Source of the DNA: Salinarimonas sp051117315
Lineage (GTDB): Bacteria > Pseudomonadota > Alphaproteobacteria > Rhizobiales > Beijerinckiaceae
DNA: 51,664 nt
Assembly (NCBI GenBank): GCA_051117315.1
Contig: JBNPEA010000008.1
Location: forward strand, 1 to 51,664
Direction of reading: 5' to 3'
Position 1 is the stretch's first letter; each line of letters begins with the position of its first letter. A model generated the notes under the pieces. It had not been told where the DNA came from, did no database searches, and worked only from the letters and a program-made list of their open reading frames with translations. Shown in pieces: positions 24,063-33,504 of this stretch. The translations under genes and the position numbers were made by a program.

Positions 24063-25736
24063 TCACTGAACCGCTGCCTCCAGCAGCTTGCGCGCCGCCG
24101 CGCGGGCCTCCTCGGTGATGGTGGCTCCGGCGAGCATGCGGGCGATCTCGTCGCGGCGCGGCGTCTCGCGCAGCGGCGCGACTCGGGTGGCGACGCGGTC
24201 CGAGCCGTCGACGGGCTCCTTCGAGATCAGGTAGTGCGCGCCGGCGCGGGCCGCGACCTGTGGTGCGTGGGTGACGGCCATCACCTGCACGCGCCCGGCG
24301 AGCCGGGCGAGACGCTGGCCGATGGCGTCCGCCACCGCGCCGCCGACGCCGGTATCGATCTCGTCGAAGACGAGGGTCGGGGCCGAGCCGCGATCGGCGA
24401 TGACGACCTTGAGCGCCAGCATGAAGCGCGAGAGCTCGCCGCCCGAGGCCACCTTCATCATCGGTCCCGGACGCGTGCCGGGGTTGGTGCGCGCCCAGAA
24501 CTCGACCCGGTCGAACCCGGCCGGGTCGCGGCTCGCCTCGTCGACGGCGATCTCGGTGATGAAGGCGGCGCGCTCGAGCTTCAGCGGCGGCAGCTCCGCC
24601 AGCACTGCCGCGTCCAGCGCGTGGGCGGCGGCGCGGCGCTTCTCGCTGAGCGCCTGCGCGGCGGCGACGTAGGCGACATCGGCCTCCGCCAGGCCCGCCT
24701 CCAGCCGCTGGAGCGTCTCCTCGCCGGCGTCGATCTCGGTCAGGTCGCCGGCGTAGCGCTCGGCCAGCGCCGCGAGGTCGTCGGCGGCGACGTCGTACTT
24801 GCGCGCGGCGGCGCGCAGGGCGAACAGCCGCTCCTCGACGCGCTCGAGCTCGTGCGGATCGAATTCCGCCGCCCGCATCGCCTCCTCCAGCGCGGCGCGG
24901 GCCTCGTCGAGGGCGACGAGCGCCGCGTCGAGCGCCCGCACCGGCGGGTCGACGAGCGCCGGCGCCTGCGCACCGCGGCGCTCGAGCCGACGTACGGCGG
25001 CGGAGAGGGCGGCGATGGGGGAGGCGTTGCCGGCCACCGAATCGAAGGCCTCGGAGAGGTCGCTCGCGACCTTCTCGGCCTGCATCATGGTGCTGCGGCG
25101 CTCGGCCAGTGCCTCCTCCTCGCCGGGCGTCGGCGCCAGCGCCGTCAGCTCATCGACCGCGTGGCGCAGGAAGTCGGCCTCCTTGCGCGCCGCCTCGATC
25201 CGGGCGCGGTGGCGCTCCAGCGCGCGGCGGCTCTCGCGCACGCGCTCCGCCGCCGCCGCCACCTCCGTGACGTCGGGGCCGAGCCCACCATAGGCGTCGA
25301 GGATGGTGCGGTGGGTCGCCGGGTCGACGAGCGCGCGGTCGGCGTTCTGGGCGTGGATCTCGACGAGCGTCGTGCCGATGGCGCGCAGCACCTGCACGCT
25401 GGCCGCCTGGTCGTTGATGAAGGCGCGGGTTCGTCCGTCCGCCATCTGCACCCGGCGCAGGATCAGGTCGCCCTCGGTGTCGATCGCCGCCTCGGTCGCG
25501 ATGGCCCGCGCGGGATGATCGGCGGGCACGTCGAACACCGCGGTGACGACGCCCTGCTTCTCGCCGTGGCGCACCAGCGCCCCGTCGCCGCGACCGCCGA
25601 GCGCCAGGGACACCGAGTCGAGGAGGATCGACTTGCCCGCGCCGGTCTCGCCGGTGAGAACCGAGAGCCCGTCGCCGAAGTTCAGCTCGAGGCGGTCGAT
25701 CAGGACGATGTCGCGGATCGAGAGCTGGGCGAGCAT
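24063..25736 (-). CDS. recN: DNA repair protein RecN
   Basis: This 557-aa SMC-like ATPase starts MLAQLSIRDIVLIDRLELNF. Walker A is GETGAGKSILLDSV (about residues 29-42), a central coiled coil rich in Ala, Glu and Arg follows, and the C-terminal ATPase half carries VASGGELSRFMLALKVVIAD (signature) and LVFDEIDTGVGGAVADAIG (Walker B). RecN organises broken DNA ends during recombinational repair. The start at 25736 places the N-terminal strand in family register; the ATG at 25874 would overlap bamD. It lies 14 bp downstream of bamD. Confidence 0.97.
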   Translation of the reverse strand: MLAQLSIRDIVLIDRLELNFGDGLSVLTGETGAGKSILLDSVSLALGGRGDGALVRHGEKQGVVTAVFDVPADHPARAIATEAAIDTEGDLILRRVQMADGRTRAFINDQAASVQVLRAIGTTLVEIHAQNADRALVDPATHRTILDAYGGLGPDVTEVAAAAERVRESRRALERHRARIEAARKEADFLRHAVDELTALAPTPGEEEALAERRSTMMQAEKVASDLSEAFDSVAGNASPIAALSAAVRRLERRGAQAPALVDPPVRALDAALVALDEARAALEEAMRAAEFDPHELERVEERLFALRAAARKYDVAADDLAALAERYAGDLTEIDAGEETLQRLEAGLAEADVAYVAAAQALSEKRRAAAHALDAAVLAELPPLKLERAAFITEIAVDEASRDPAGFDRVEFWARTNPGTRPGPMMKVASGGELSRFMLALKVVIADRGSAPTLVFDEIDTGVGGAVADAIGQRLARLAGRVQVMAVTHAPQVAARAGAHYLISKEPVDGSDRVATRVAPLRETPRRDEIARMLAGATITEEARAAARKLLEAAVQ

Positions 25737-25750
25737 GGCGCTGGCGCGGC

Positions 25751-26650
25751 TCAGCCGCCGACGCCGACCACCGCCCGCGTGAACCCGCGGAAGGCGCGGC
25801 TGATCCAGGATTCGCGGTTCTCGCGCGGCTCCAGCCCGCCCGACTGCAGGAGCGCGTAGCTGTCGCGGTACCATTGCGATTCGGGGAAGTTGTGCCCGAG
25901 CACGGCCGCCGCGGTCTGCGCCTCGTCGACGATGCCCATCGCCATGTAGGCCTCGGTCAGGCGGGCGAGCGCCTCTTCCGAGTGGCGGGTCGTCTGGTAG
26001 CTGGCGACGACGGTGCGGAAGCGGTTGATCGCGCCGGTGTAGTTACGCCGCTCCAGATAGAAGCGCCCGACCTCCATCTCCTTGCCGGCGAGCTGATCGT
26101 TGGCGAACACGATCTTGGCGCGCGCGTCCTCGACGTAGTCCGAGTTCGGGTAGCGGTCGATCAGCTCCTGGAAGGCGCGCAGCGCCTGCGCCGTTCGCGT
26201 CTGATCACGGGTGATGTCGGGGATCTGGTTGAAGTTCGACATCGCCAGGATGTACTGCGCGTAGTCGGCGCTCTCCTGGCCGGGGTAGAGCTGCAGGTAG
26301 CGCTGCGCGGTGTTCGTGCTGTCGTCGTAGGCGCCGCCGGCGAACTGGGCGTAGGCCTGCATGATCAGCGCGCGGCGCGCGAAATCGCTGAAGGGATAGG
26401 CCTCCTCGATCTCCTCGAAGCGCTCCGCGGCGGTCTGGTACTGGCCGCGGTCGATCAGCGACAGGCCCTCGTTGTAGAGCTCGGCCGCCGGGCGGGTCTC
26501 GACGATCTCGGGCTCGTAGGTCTCGCCCCGGCCGAAGGGATTGAGGGAGGCGACGGTCTCGCAGCCTGCGAGCGTCAGGGCGAGCCCGACGATCACGACC
26601 GAGCGGACGGCGCCGGCTTTCGCGCCTCGATACGCATTCGCGAAAGACAT
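25751..26650 (-). CDS. bamD: Outer membrane protein assembly lipoprotein BamD
   Basis: The 299-aa lipoprotein has a signal peptide ending in the lipobox LAGC (Cys29). TPR-like repeats follow: ELYNEGLSLIDRGQYQTAAE, RFEEIEEAYPFSDFARRALI, FQELIDRYPNSDYVEDARAK and INRFRTVVASYQTTRHSEEA. BamD is the essential partner of BamA in inserting beta-barrel proteins into the outer membrane. The order lpxC-bamD-recN is typical of Rhizobiales. Confidence 0.96.
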   Translation of the reverse strand: MSFANAYRGAKAGAVRSVVIVGLALTLAGCETVASLNPFGRGETYEPEIVETRPAAELYNEGLSLIDRGQYQTAAERFEEIEEAYPFSDFARRALIMQAYAQFAGGAYDDSTNTAQRYLQLYPGQESADYAQYILAMSNFNQIPDITRDQTRTAQALRAFQELIDRYPNSDYVEDARAKIVFANDQLAGKEMEVGRFYLERRNYTGAINRFRTVVASYQTTRHSEEALARLTEAYMAMGIVDEAQTAAAVLGHNFPESQWYRDSYALLQSGGLEPRENRESWISRAFRGFTRAVVGVGG

Positions 26651-26795
26651 GCCCCGATCAACCTCCGGAAGGATTCGCGTGCCGCGCGTGCCGCGCCGGC
26701 ATCTGGATTTCCGCGCTGTTTACCTCAGACGCGCCGATCCGCAAAGCGGCATCGCGTGAGTGCGCCGGCCGGTCGCGAGACGGTGCGGAGGAGGC

Positions 26796-27737
26796 TCAGC
26801 CCGCGCGGCCGCCGAAGGCCGCCACGGGCAGCGGCAGCACGGCCTCGGCCGGCTCCCTGCGCGTCCCCGCCTCGACGATCTCGTAGTTCGCACGATCCGC
26901 GAACAAGGCTTCCAGGACGGCGAAATTGAGGCGATGGCCGCCGCGGCAGGCGCGATAGTGCGCGGCCAGCGGGTAGCCCGCGAGCGCGAGGTCGCCCACG
27001 GCGTCGAGCAGCTTGTGGCGCGCGAACTCGTCGGCGAAGCGAAGGCCCTCGGGGTTGATCACCCCGTCCTCGCCGACGGCGACGGTGTTCTCCAGCGAGG
27101 CGCCGAGCGCGAAGCCCGCCTTCCACAGCGCCTCGACGTCGCGCATGAAGCCGAAGGTCCGCGCGGAGGCGATCTCGCGGCGGAAGCTCGCCGGCGTCAG
27201 CTCGCAGACCCGGCGCTGGCGGCCGATCGCGACATCGGCGAAGTCGATCTCGACGTCGAGGCGGAAGCCCTTGTCGGCCGGCAGCAGCTCGACGAAGGAG
27301 GCGCCGTTCTCCACCCGCACGGGGCGGCGGACCTTGAGGATGCGGCGCGTGGCCGCCTGGGCGATGGTGCCCACCGCCTCGATCGCCGCGACGAAGGGTG
27401 CGGCCGAGCCGTCGAGGATCGGGATCTCGGTGCCGTCGATCTCGATGAGCACGTTGTCGATGGAGAGGCCCGCGAGGGTGGCCATCAGGTGCTCGATCGT
27501 CGCGACGCAGCCGCTCTCGCGGGCGCCGACGACGGTGCACAGCTCGGTGGCGGAGACGTTGATGTGACGCGCCTCGATGAGGCGATCGATGCCGTTGGGC
27601 AGGCCGGTGCGCAGGAAGACGATGCCGTGGTTGGGCTCCGCGGGATGCAGGGTCACCGAGACGCTTTCGCCGGAATGGACGCCCGTTCCGCTGATCTCGA
27701 CGGGCGCGCGCAGGGTGACCTGATACATCTGGCTCAT
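26796..27737 (-). CDS. lpxC: UDP-3-O-acyl-N-acetylglucosamine deacetylase
   Basis: The 313-aa zinc enzyme begins MSQMYQVTLRAPVEISGTGV. It contains the first zinc His in TIEHLMATLAGLSIDNVLIE, LDGSAAPFV, RTFGFMRDVEAL, and the second metal motif FADEFARHKLLDAVGDLALA, with the catalytic His near PLAAHYRACRGGHRLNFAVL. It catalyses the first committed step of lipid A synthesis. The start was chosen to fit the family N-terminus; the ATG at 27893 adds 52 unrelated residues. A 145-bp gap separates it from bamD. Confidence 0.96.
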   Translation of the reverse strand: MSQMYQVTLRAPVEISGTGVHSGESVSVTLHPAEPNHGIVFLRTGLPNGIDRLIEARHINVSATELCTVVGARESGCVATIEHLMATLAGLSIDNVLIEIDGTEIPILDGSAAPFVAAIEAVGTIAQAATRRILKVRRPVRVENGASFVELLPADKGFRLDVEIDFADVAIGRQRRVCELTPASFRREIASARTFGFMRDVEALWKAGFALGASLENTVAVGEDGVINPEGLRFADEFARHKLLDAVGDLALAGYPLAAHYRACRGGHRLNFAVLEALFADRANYEIVEAGTRREPAEAVLPLPVAAFGGRAG

Positions 27738-28098
27738 CGTTCTCTTCCCGAACAGAAGCCCCGGCGCGGACGCGAACGTCCCCGGCATGCGACCCGCCTG
27801 TCCGTGTTGTCGGCCCCGGGGCGATTCGAGCGGATGCGCGATCGCCTCTTCCTGTATGCGGCGCACCATAGTCGCGGCCGCGAGGCGGGCCAAATCACGT
27901 TGTCTAACGATCTGTTACAAGTCGCCGCGATTTCGCCGCATCCGTGGCGGGCGTTGATTTCGTTCGGCTTTTCGGGTTGGTGGTCACGAACGACAACGCC
28001 CCGGACGCGATCGTCCGGGGCGCTTCGGGGCGAGATCGGGGCAATGTCCGAAGTCGGGAGCGGCGGCCGGGCGGGCCGCCGCCGGGAGGGCTGCCGTC
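27738..28098. other. Intergenic region between ftsZ and lpxC (361 bp)
   Basis: The region holds the ftsZ terminator hairpin at 27998-28021. At about 27890-27930 there is an AT-richer patch that probably carries the lpxC promoter; I could not fix clear -35 and -10 boxes. No credible small gene was seen. Confidence 0.5.
27998..28021 (-). terminator. Terminator hairpin downstream of ftsZ
   Basis: A perfect 10-bp GC stem (27998-28007 with 28012-28021) has a CGAT tetraloop. On the minus strand it is followed by GTTGTCGTTCG, a weak T-rich stretch. It lies 77 bp past the ftsZ stop and should separate the cell-division genes from lpxC. Confidence 0.7.
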
Positions 28099-30045
28099 TC
28101 AGTTGGCCTGGCGGCGCAGGAAGGCGGGGATCTCGAGCTGGTCGTCGTCGAGCGAGCGCGGCTGGGCGGGCGCACGGCCGTGCGGATCGAGATTGCCCTG
28201 GGCCGGGCGGTAGCCCTGCGGCGCCGCCGGGCGCTTGGCGTACTCGGCGTGGACCGGCGACATCCCCGGCTGCTGCTGCGGCTGGGCGGGCGTGGCGGCA
28301 TGCGGCTGGGCCGCCGGCTGGGCCTCGCGGGCACGGGCCGGCGGAGCCGGCTGACGCGGCGTGGGCTGGGCCGGGGCCTGGGCCGGGGCCGGGGCCTGGG
28401 CCTGCGGCCGCGCCTGGACCGCGGGCTGGGCCGGGGCGTCCTCGCGACGGCCGAAGCCGACGGTGGCGAGCCGGTGCAGCAGGCCGCGCTTCTGCTCGGC
28501 CTCCGGCTGCGTGCCGCGGGCGCGCAGCTGGTTCTGCGCCGGCAGCGGCAGCTCGTCGACGCGGGGCATGCGCGGGCTGCGCTGGACGCGTTCGGCCTGC
28601 GGCGGCACGAAGATGTCGTCGTGCGACGCCTCCGCCTGCGGCTCGGGCGCGTGCGCCCGCTCGACGGCGAGCCCGGCCATCGCCTCGGCGACCGCGCGCT
28701 CGGCGGCGGTGACGGCGGGAGACGGCGCGGGAGCGGGCGCCGGAGCGGTCGCCTGGTGCGCGACGGCCTGGTGCGCGGTGGCCTGGGGCGCCACGGAGGC
28801 CGTCGGGACGTGTGTCTCCGCCTCGTCCGTCTCCGGCGCGCCGGGTGCCTCGGCGACCGGGCGGGCGGGCGCGGCGGCGTCCGTCGGCGCGGCGGGACGC
28901 TGCGCGGGCACCTGCGGCACGACGGTCGTCGTCGCGGGGGCGGGCGCCTGGACCGACGGGGAGGCCGGCGCCTGGCCCTGCTGGGCCGCGCGGGCGCGGG
29001 CCTCGGCGCGCAGGCGCTCGGCCACCTCGGCGATGCGCTGCTCGGTGGCGGAGACCTCCAGCGCCGCGGCGGCGAGCTCGAGGTCGATGCCGGTGGCGAC
29101 CACCGACACGCGGATCACGCCCTCGAGCGTCTCGTCGAAGGTGGCGCCCAGGATGATGTTCGCCTCCGAATCCACTTCCTCGCGGATGCGGGTCGCCGCC
29201 TCGTCCACCTCGTAGAGGGTGAGGTCGGGGCCGCCGGTGATCGAGATCAGCAGGCCGCGGGCGCCCTTCATCGAGACGTCCTCGAGCAGCGGGTTGGCGA
29301 TCGCCGCCTCGGCCGCGTGGAGCGCGCGGCTGCAGCCGGAGGCCTCGCCCGTGCCCATCATCGCCTTGCCCATGCCGCGCATGATCGCGCGCACGTCGGC
29401 GAAGTCGAGGTTGATCAGGCCCTCCTTCACCATCAGGTCGGTGATGCAGGCCACGCCCGAGTAGAGCACCTGGTCGGCCATCGCGAAGGCGTCGGCGAAG
29501 GTGGTGCGCTCGTTGGCGACCCGGAAGAGGTTCTGGTTGGGAATGACGATGAGCGTGTCGACGTTCGACTGCAGCTCCTCGATGCCGGACTCCGCGAGCT
29601 TCATGCGGCGCGAGCCCTCGAACTGGAAGGGCTTGGTGACCACGCCCACCGTGAGGATGCCCATCTCGCGGGCTGCCCGTGCGATCACCGGCGCGGCGCC
29701 GGTCCCGGTGCCGCCGCCCATGCCGGCGGTGATGAACACCATGTGCGCGCCCGACAGCTGGTCGCGGATCTCGTCGATGACCTCCTCGGCGGCGGCGCGG
29801 CCGACGTCCGGCTGCGAGCCGGCGCCGAGCCCTTCCGTCACCGCGACGCCCATCTGGACGATCCGGCTGGCGCGCGAGGAGGCGAGCGCCTGCGCGTCGG
29901 TGTTGGCGACCACGAACTCGACGCCCTGCAGGCCCGAGTCGATCATGTTGTTGACGGCGTTGCCGCCGGCACCGCCGACGCCGAACACCGTGATGTGCGG
30001 CTTGAGCTCGCGGATGTCCGGAGCCTGCAGATTGATCTGAGCCAT
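28099..30045 (-). CDS. ftsZ: Cell division GTPase FtsZ with long C-terminal linker
   Basis: The 648-aa protein has the tubulin-like GTPase domain (about residues 12-320): GVGGAGGNAVNNMID, the signature GGGTGTGAAPVIARAA, TLIVIPNQNLFRV, and the synergy loop around NLDFADVRAIMRGMGKAMMG. An unusually long linker of about 300 residues, very rich in Ala, Pro and Gln, follows. The C-terminus ends in the conserved partner-binding peptide DDDQLEIPAFLRRQAN. FtsZ forms the division ring that recruits FtsA. Long-linker FtsZ (roughly 550-650 aa) is typical of Rhizobiales; E. coli FtsZ is 383. The ATG follows a GAGAGGG site. Confidence 0.98.
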   Translation of the reverse strand: MAQINLQAPDIRELKPHITVFGVGGAGGNAVNNMIDSGLQGVEFVVANTDAQALASSRASRIVQMGVAVTEGLGAGSQPDVGRAAAEEVIDEIRDQLSGAHMVFITAGMGGGTGTGAAPVIARAAREMGILTVGVVTKPFQFEGSRRMKLAESGIEELQSNVDTLIVIPNQNLFRVANERTTFADAFAMADQVLYSGVACITDLMVKEGLINLDFADVRAIMRGMGKAMMGTGEASGCSRALHAAEAAIANPLLEDVSMKGARGLLISITGGPDLTLYEVDEAATRIREEVDSEANIILGATFDETLEGVIRVSVVATGIDLELAAAALEVSATEQRIAEVAERLRAEARARAAQQGQAPASPSVQAPAPATTTVVPQVPAQRPAAPTDAAAPARPVAEAPGAPETDEAETHVPTASVAPQATAHQAVAHQATAPAPAPAPSPAVTAAERAVAEAMAGLAVERAHAPEPQAEASHDDIFVPPQAERVQRSPRMPRVDELPLPAQNQLRARGTQPEAEQKRGLLHRLATVGFGRREDAPAQPAVQARPQAQAPAPAQAPAQPTPRQPAPPARAREAQPAAQPHAATPAQPQQQPGMSPVHAEYAKRPAAPQGYRPAQGNLDPHGRAPAQPRSLDDDQLEIPAFLRRQAN

Positions 30046-30158
30046 TGGCTTGCCCTCTCGTGCCCTGTCCCGTGTCCTGCGGCGCGCTTGCTGCGCCGCC
30101 CCTGTTCCGTGTCCCGACCGTGCCCCGCGCCCGTTACGCCGGCGCGGACCGGCTCAAC

Positions 30159-31472
30159 TCAGAAGCTCTCGCGCAGCCATCGCCCGACCCGCGAGATGTA
30201 GCCCTGACCTTCCCCCGTTCCCGCCTGCCCGCCGCGCGTGTCGAAGCGCTCGGCATGCGCCACCTGCGGGTAGACGAGGAGACCCACCGCCGCCGTGAAG
30301 GCCGGCCCCTTGGCCGCCTCCGGCAGACCCTTGATCCCGAGCGGCCGGCCGATGCGGACCGGCCCCTCGAGGATGCGGCGCGCCGTCTCCGGCAGGCCCG
30401 CGAGCTGGCTCGCGCCGCCGGTGAGCACGATGCGCCGCCCCGGGCGCGCGCCGTAGCCCGCCTCGCCGAGGCGGTCGCGCACGAGCTCGAGGATCTCCTC
30501 GACCCGCGGACGAACGATGCGCACGAGGTGCGATTTCGGCAGATGCGCGGCGACGTCGCGCTCGTCCTCGTCGACGGTCGGGACGTGGATCAGGTCCCGC
30601 TCGTCGGCGGCGGAGGCGATGCAGGCGCCGTGCAGGGTCTTCAGCCGCTCGGCGGCGGAGAGCCTGGTCGCGAGGCCGCGCGCCACGTCCATGGTGACGT
30701 GATGGCCACCGACCGCCAGCGCATCGGCGTGGACGAGGTGCCCCGCCTCGAACACGCCCACGGAGGTCGTGCCGCCGCCGCAGTCGACGACGACGACGCC
30801 CATCTCGGCCTCGTCGTCCGACAGGGCCGAGAGGCCCGCGGCGTAGGGCGTCGCCACGATCGCCTCGACGTCGAGGTGGCAGCGCTGGACCGCGAGCATC
30901 AGGTTGCGCGCGGCCGCGGCCTGGGCGCCGACGACGTGCAGGTCGATCGACAGCTTGTCGCCGAGCATGCCCGTCGGGTCGGCGATGCCGGCCTGGCTGT
31001 CGAGCGTGTAGGCGAGCGGAATGGAGTGGAGCGTGATCCGTCCCTGACCGACGCCGCCGGCGGTGGCGAGGCGCAGGGCTCGCTGGATCTCTGCGTCCCC
31101 GACCGTCCCGCGGGCGACGACGCTCGACGACAGCCGCTGCGAGGCGACGCGCCCGCCCGTCAGGTTGACGATGACGGACTGGATCTCGACCTTCGCCATC
31201 CGCTCGGCGGCGTGGACTGCGTGGCGGATCGCCGTCTCGGCGGCTTCGAGATCGACGATCGCTCCGGCCTTGAGCCCGGTCGAGCGGTGGTGGCCGATGC
31301 CGAGGATGCGCGCCAGGTGCGTGCGGTTGGTCAGCCCCTCCGCACCCTCCCAGGGCTGGAGCTGGGCGACGAGGCACACGATCTTCGAGGTGCCGACGTC
31401 GAGCACCGAGAGGATCGCGCCCTTGCGCGCGGAGAGCGGCTTGAGGCGCGGGAGGACGACGGGGGCGGTCAC
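30159..31472 (-). CDS. ftsA: Cell division protein FtsA
   Basis: The 437-aa actin-like protein has the phosphate loop SVLDVGTSKIVCLVAQLQ (about residues 21-38), the FtsA-specific 1C domain, GVVVVDCGGGTTSVGVFEAG and IVLTGGASQLAGLPETARRI, and the C-terminal membrane-targeting helix ending YISRVGRWLRESF. It anchors FtsZ to the membrane. The start is a GTG (VTAPVVLPRLKPLSARKG) overlapping the ftsQ stop; no ATG exists at this position, and the length agrees with other FtsA proteins of the group. The gap to ftsZ is 113 bp and holds small GC palindromes, so ftsZ may also have its own promoter. Confidence 0.96.
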   Translation of the reverse strand: MTAPVVLPRLKPLSARKGAILSVLDVGTSKIVCLVAQLQPWEGAEGLTNRTHLARILGIGHHRSTGLKAGAIVDLEAAETAIRHAVHAAERMAKVEIQSVIVNLTGGRVASQRLSSSVVARGTVGDAEIQRALRLATAGGVGQGRITLHSIPLAYTLDSQAGIADPTGMLGDKLSIDLHVVGAQAAAARNLMLAVQRCHLDVEAIVATPYAAGLSALSDDEAEMGVVVVDCGGGTTSVGVFEAGHLVHADALAVGGHHVTMDVARGLATRLSAAERLKTLHGACIASAADERDLIHVPTVDEDERDVAAHLPKSHLVRIVRPRVEEILELVRDRLGEAGYGARPGRRIVLTGGASQLAGLPETARRILEGPVRIGRPLGIKGLPEAAKGPAFTAAVGLLVYPQVAHAERFDTRGGQAGTGEGQGYISRVGRWLRESF

Positions 31473-32434
31473 GTGCGCACCCCCCGGCCGCGCAGCGGGC
31501 GGCCTTCCATCGACTCGGCCCGCGCGGCGGCCGCCTCTTCCGTGAGCCTCACGACGATGCGGTCGGGCATGCGCAGGTCCACGGCGATGATGTCCTTCTC
31601 GAGCAGCCCGTGCTCGCGCTCCAGCGCGACGAAGCGGGCGAGCGCCGCCATCGGGTCGCGCTCGGGCAGGCGCAGGTCGATGCCGCCGACGAGGGTGAGC
31701 GTCCAGCGCCGCTCGGCGACGAGGCTGCCGGCGCGGATGCGTGCGCGCAGCGGGCCGGCGGCGTCGACGATGGCGAAGAAGTCCTCGAGGCGCGTGTTCG
31801 CGCCCTCGCCGACGACGTGCGGCAGGATCCGGTAGCGCGGATCGTCGCGGAACACGTCGATCACCCGGCCGTCGGTGGCGATGACGTAGACGCGCCCGTC
31901 GACCTGCCACAGGGCGTACGGCTCGCGCTCCTCGATGCCGATCGAGACTTGGTTGGGGAAGAGCTTGCGCACCGAGGCCTGGCCGACGAGGGGCAGCGCC
32001 TCCAGCCCCTCGCGGGCGATGCCCGCGTCGAGGAAGGGCAGCGAGGTGCGCGGGTCGATGCCGGCGGCGGCGAGCACCTCGCGCTCGTCGAGCCGGCCGA
32101 TGCCGGAGATGGTGACGGCGTCGATGCCGAAGCCGAGCGCCTTGGCGGCCACGTCGCGCGGGCTGCCGTGCGCGGCGAAGAAGGCGTCGAGCCGTCCGCC
32201 CGCGGCGAGGCCGGTGATCGTGGTGGCGCCGAGGAAGGCGGCGAGCAGCATCGTCCCGGCGAAGCGGGGAAGCCGCCGCTCGAGGCGGGCCATCGGCCCG
32301 CGGCGGCGGAACGCCGCGGGGAGGGCGGAGCCCAGCGCCTCGAGCCGCAGGGCCGCGCGGGACCCGGCGCGCGCCATCGCGCCGCCGGGCGACCCGGCGG
32401 TCAGCGGTTCAGCGAGGCGTCCTCCACCATCCAT
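31469..32434 (-). CDS. ftsQ: Cell division protein FtsQ
   Basis: The 321-aa protein has a short cytoplasmic N-terminus, one transmembrane helix (TMLLAAFLGATTITGLAAG, about residues 60-78), a POTRA domain (GFGIDAVTISGIGRLDEREV ..., FPNQVSIGIEEREPYALWQV) and a FtsQ/DivIB beta domain (WTLTLVGGIDLRLPERDPMA). FtsQ links FtsBL to the divisome. Start 32434 overlaps ddl by 34 bp and has a GGTGAG element upstream; an alternative ATG at 32377 gives a 302-aa protein without overlap. Its stop overlaps the ftsA GTG. Confidence 0.93.
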   Translation of the reverse strand: MDGGGRLAEPLTAGSPGGAMARAGSRAALRLEALGSALPAAFRRRGPMARLERRLPRFAGTMLLAAFLGATTITGLAAGGRLDAFFAAHGSPRDVAAKALGFGIDAVTISGIGRLDEREVLAAAGIDPRTSLPFLDAGIAREGLEALPLVGQASVRKLFPNQVSIGIEEREPYALWQVDGRVYVIATDGRVIDVFRDDPRYRILPHVVGEGANTRLEDFFAIVDAAGPLRARIRAGSLVAERRWTLTLVGGIDLRLPERDPMAALARFVALEREHGLLEKDIIAVDLRMPDRIVVRLTEEAAAARAESMEGRPLRGRGVRT

Positions 32435-33321
32435 CGTACAAGCTCACCGAAGCTGTAGCCCGCATGGGCTGCGATCTCGGGCACGAGGCTCGTCGGGGTC
32501 ATGCCGGGCTGGGTGTTGACCTCCAGCGCCACGAGCTTGCCGGTCCCACCGGGGCCGTCGTCGTAGCGAAAGTCGGTCCTCGTCACCCCTCGGCAGCCGA
32601 GAGCTTGATGCGCCGTTAACGCCGACTCTTGGACCTGATGGTAAATTTTCGGTTTAAGGTCTGCGGGCAGGACGTGGATCGAGCCGCCCGCGGCATATTT
32701 CGCATCGAAGTCGTAGAAGGCCCCCGTGGCGGGGCGGATGTCGATCACGTCGAGCGCCCGGTCGCCCATCACGGCGCAGGTCAGCTCCCGTCCGGCGACG
32801 TATTCCTCCGCCAGCAGGACGTCGCCGTAGGGCCAGTCCTCCCGCGCGATCTCCTGGGGCGGATGCGACCGGTCCTCGCGCACGATGACGACGCCGAAGG
32901 ACGATCCCTCCGCCACGGGCTTGAGCACGTAGGGCGGCGGCAGCACGTGGCGTCGCGCCGCCTCGAAGCGGGTGCACACGAGCCCCGTCGCCACCGGCAC
33001 GCCGGCCGCGGCCATGACGATCTTGGCCTTGTCCTTCTGCATGGCGAGGGCCGAGGCGAGCACCCCGGAATGGGTGTAGGGAATGCGCAGGTATTCGAGC
33101 AGCCCCTGGATGCGCCCGTCCTCGCCCATCGGCCCGTGCAGCGCGTTGAAGGCGACGTCCGGGGCGAGGGCGGCGAGATCGCGCGCGACGTCGGGCGTCA
33201 CGTCGACCGGCGTCACGCGATAGCCCTCGCCCTCGAGCGCCGCGGCGCAGGCGCGCCCGGTGCTCAGGCTCACGGGCCGCTCGGCCGACCAGCCGCCCAT
33301 CAGGACCGCGACGTGCTTCAT
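32401..33321 (-). CDS. ddl: D-alanine--D-alanine ligase
   Basis: This 306-aa ATP-grasp enzyme begins MKHVAVLMGGWSAERPVSLS. It contains ALHGPMGEDGRIQGLLEYLR, YTHSGVLASALAMQKDKAKI, PYVLKPVAEGSSFGVVIVRE and the C-terminal LVALEVNTQPGMTPTSLVPE. It joins two D-Ala molecules for peptidoglycan precursors. The start at 33321 follows GGAAGGGAT. In many Rhizobiales murB lies immediately upstream; here the neighbour is rnhB, so the upstream part of the division cluster lies elsewhere. Confidence 0.97.
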   Translation of the reverse strand: MKHVAVLMGGWSAERPVSLSTGRACAAALEGEGYRVTPVDVTPDVARDLAALAPDVAFNALHGPMGEDGRIQGLLEYLRIPYTHSGVLASALAMQKDKAKIVMAAAGVPVATGLVCTRFEAARRHVLPPPYVLKPVAEGSSFGVVIVREDRSHPPQEIAREDWPYGDVLLAEEYVAGRELTCAVMGDRALDVIDIRPATGAFYDFDAKYAAGGSIHVLPADLKPKIYHQVQESALTAHQALGCRGVTRTDFRYDDGPGGTGKLVALEVNTQPGMTPTSLVPEIAAHAGYSFGELVRWMVEDASLNR

Positions 33322-33504
33322 CAGATCATCCCTTCCCGGCGGCGCCCCCGCGGCAGCGTCGGGCATCGTGCTGAACGGCGGGTAAACGTGACGGTTCGCG
33401 TGCCCCGCATGCGGGCGGGGTAGCGCGGGCGGGTCGCGCGCGCAAATCCGGGCGGCTAGGATGGCGGGGACGGGCGCCGATTCGTGCCGCCCCTTAGAGT
33501 GACC

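Noticed and set aside
32600..32660. CtrA-like TTAA pair within ddl, upstream of ftsQ
   Set aside because: The spacing between the TTAA-like half-sites is 8 or 9 bp, not 7, and one half-site is imperfect.
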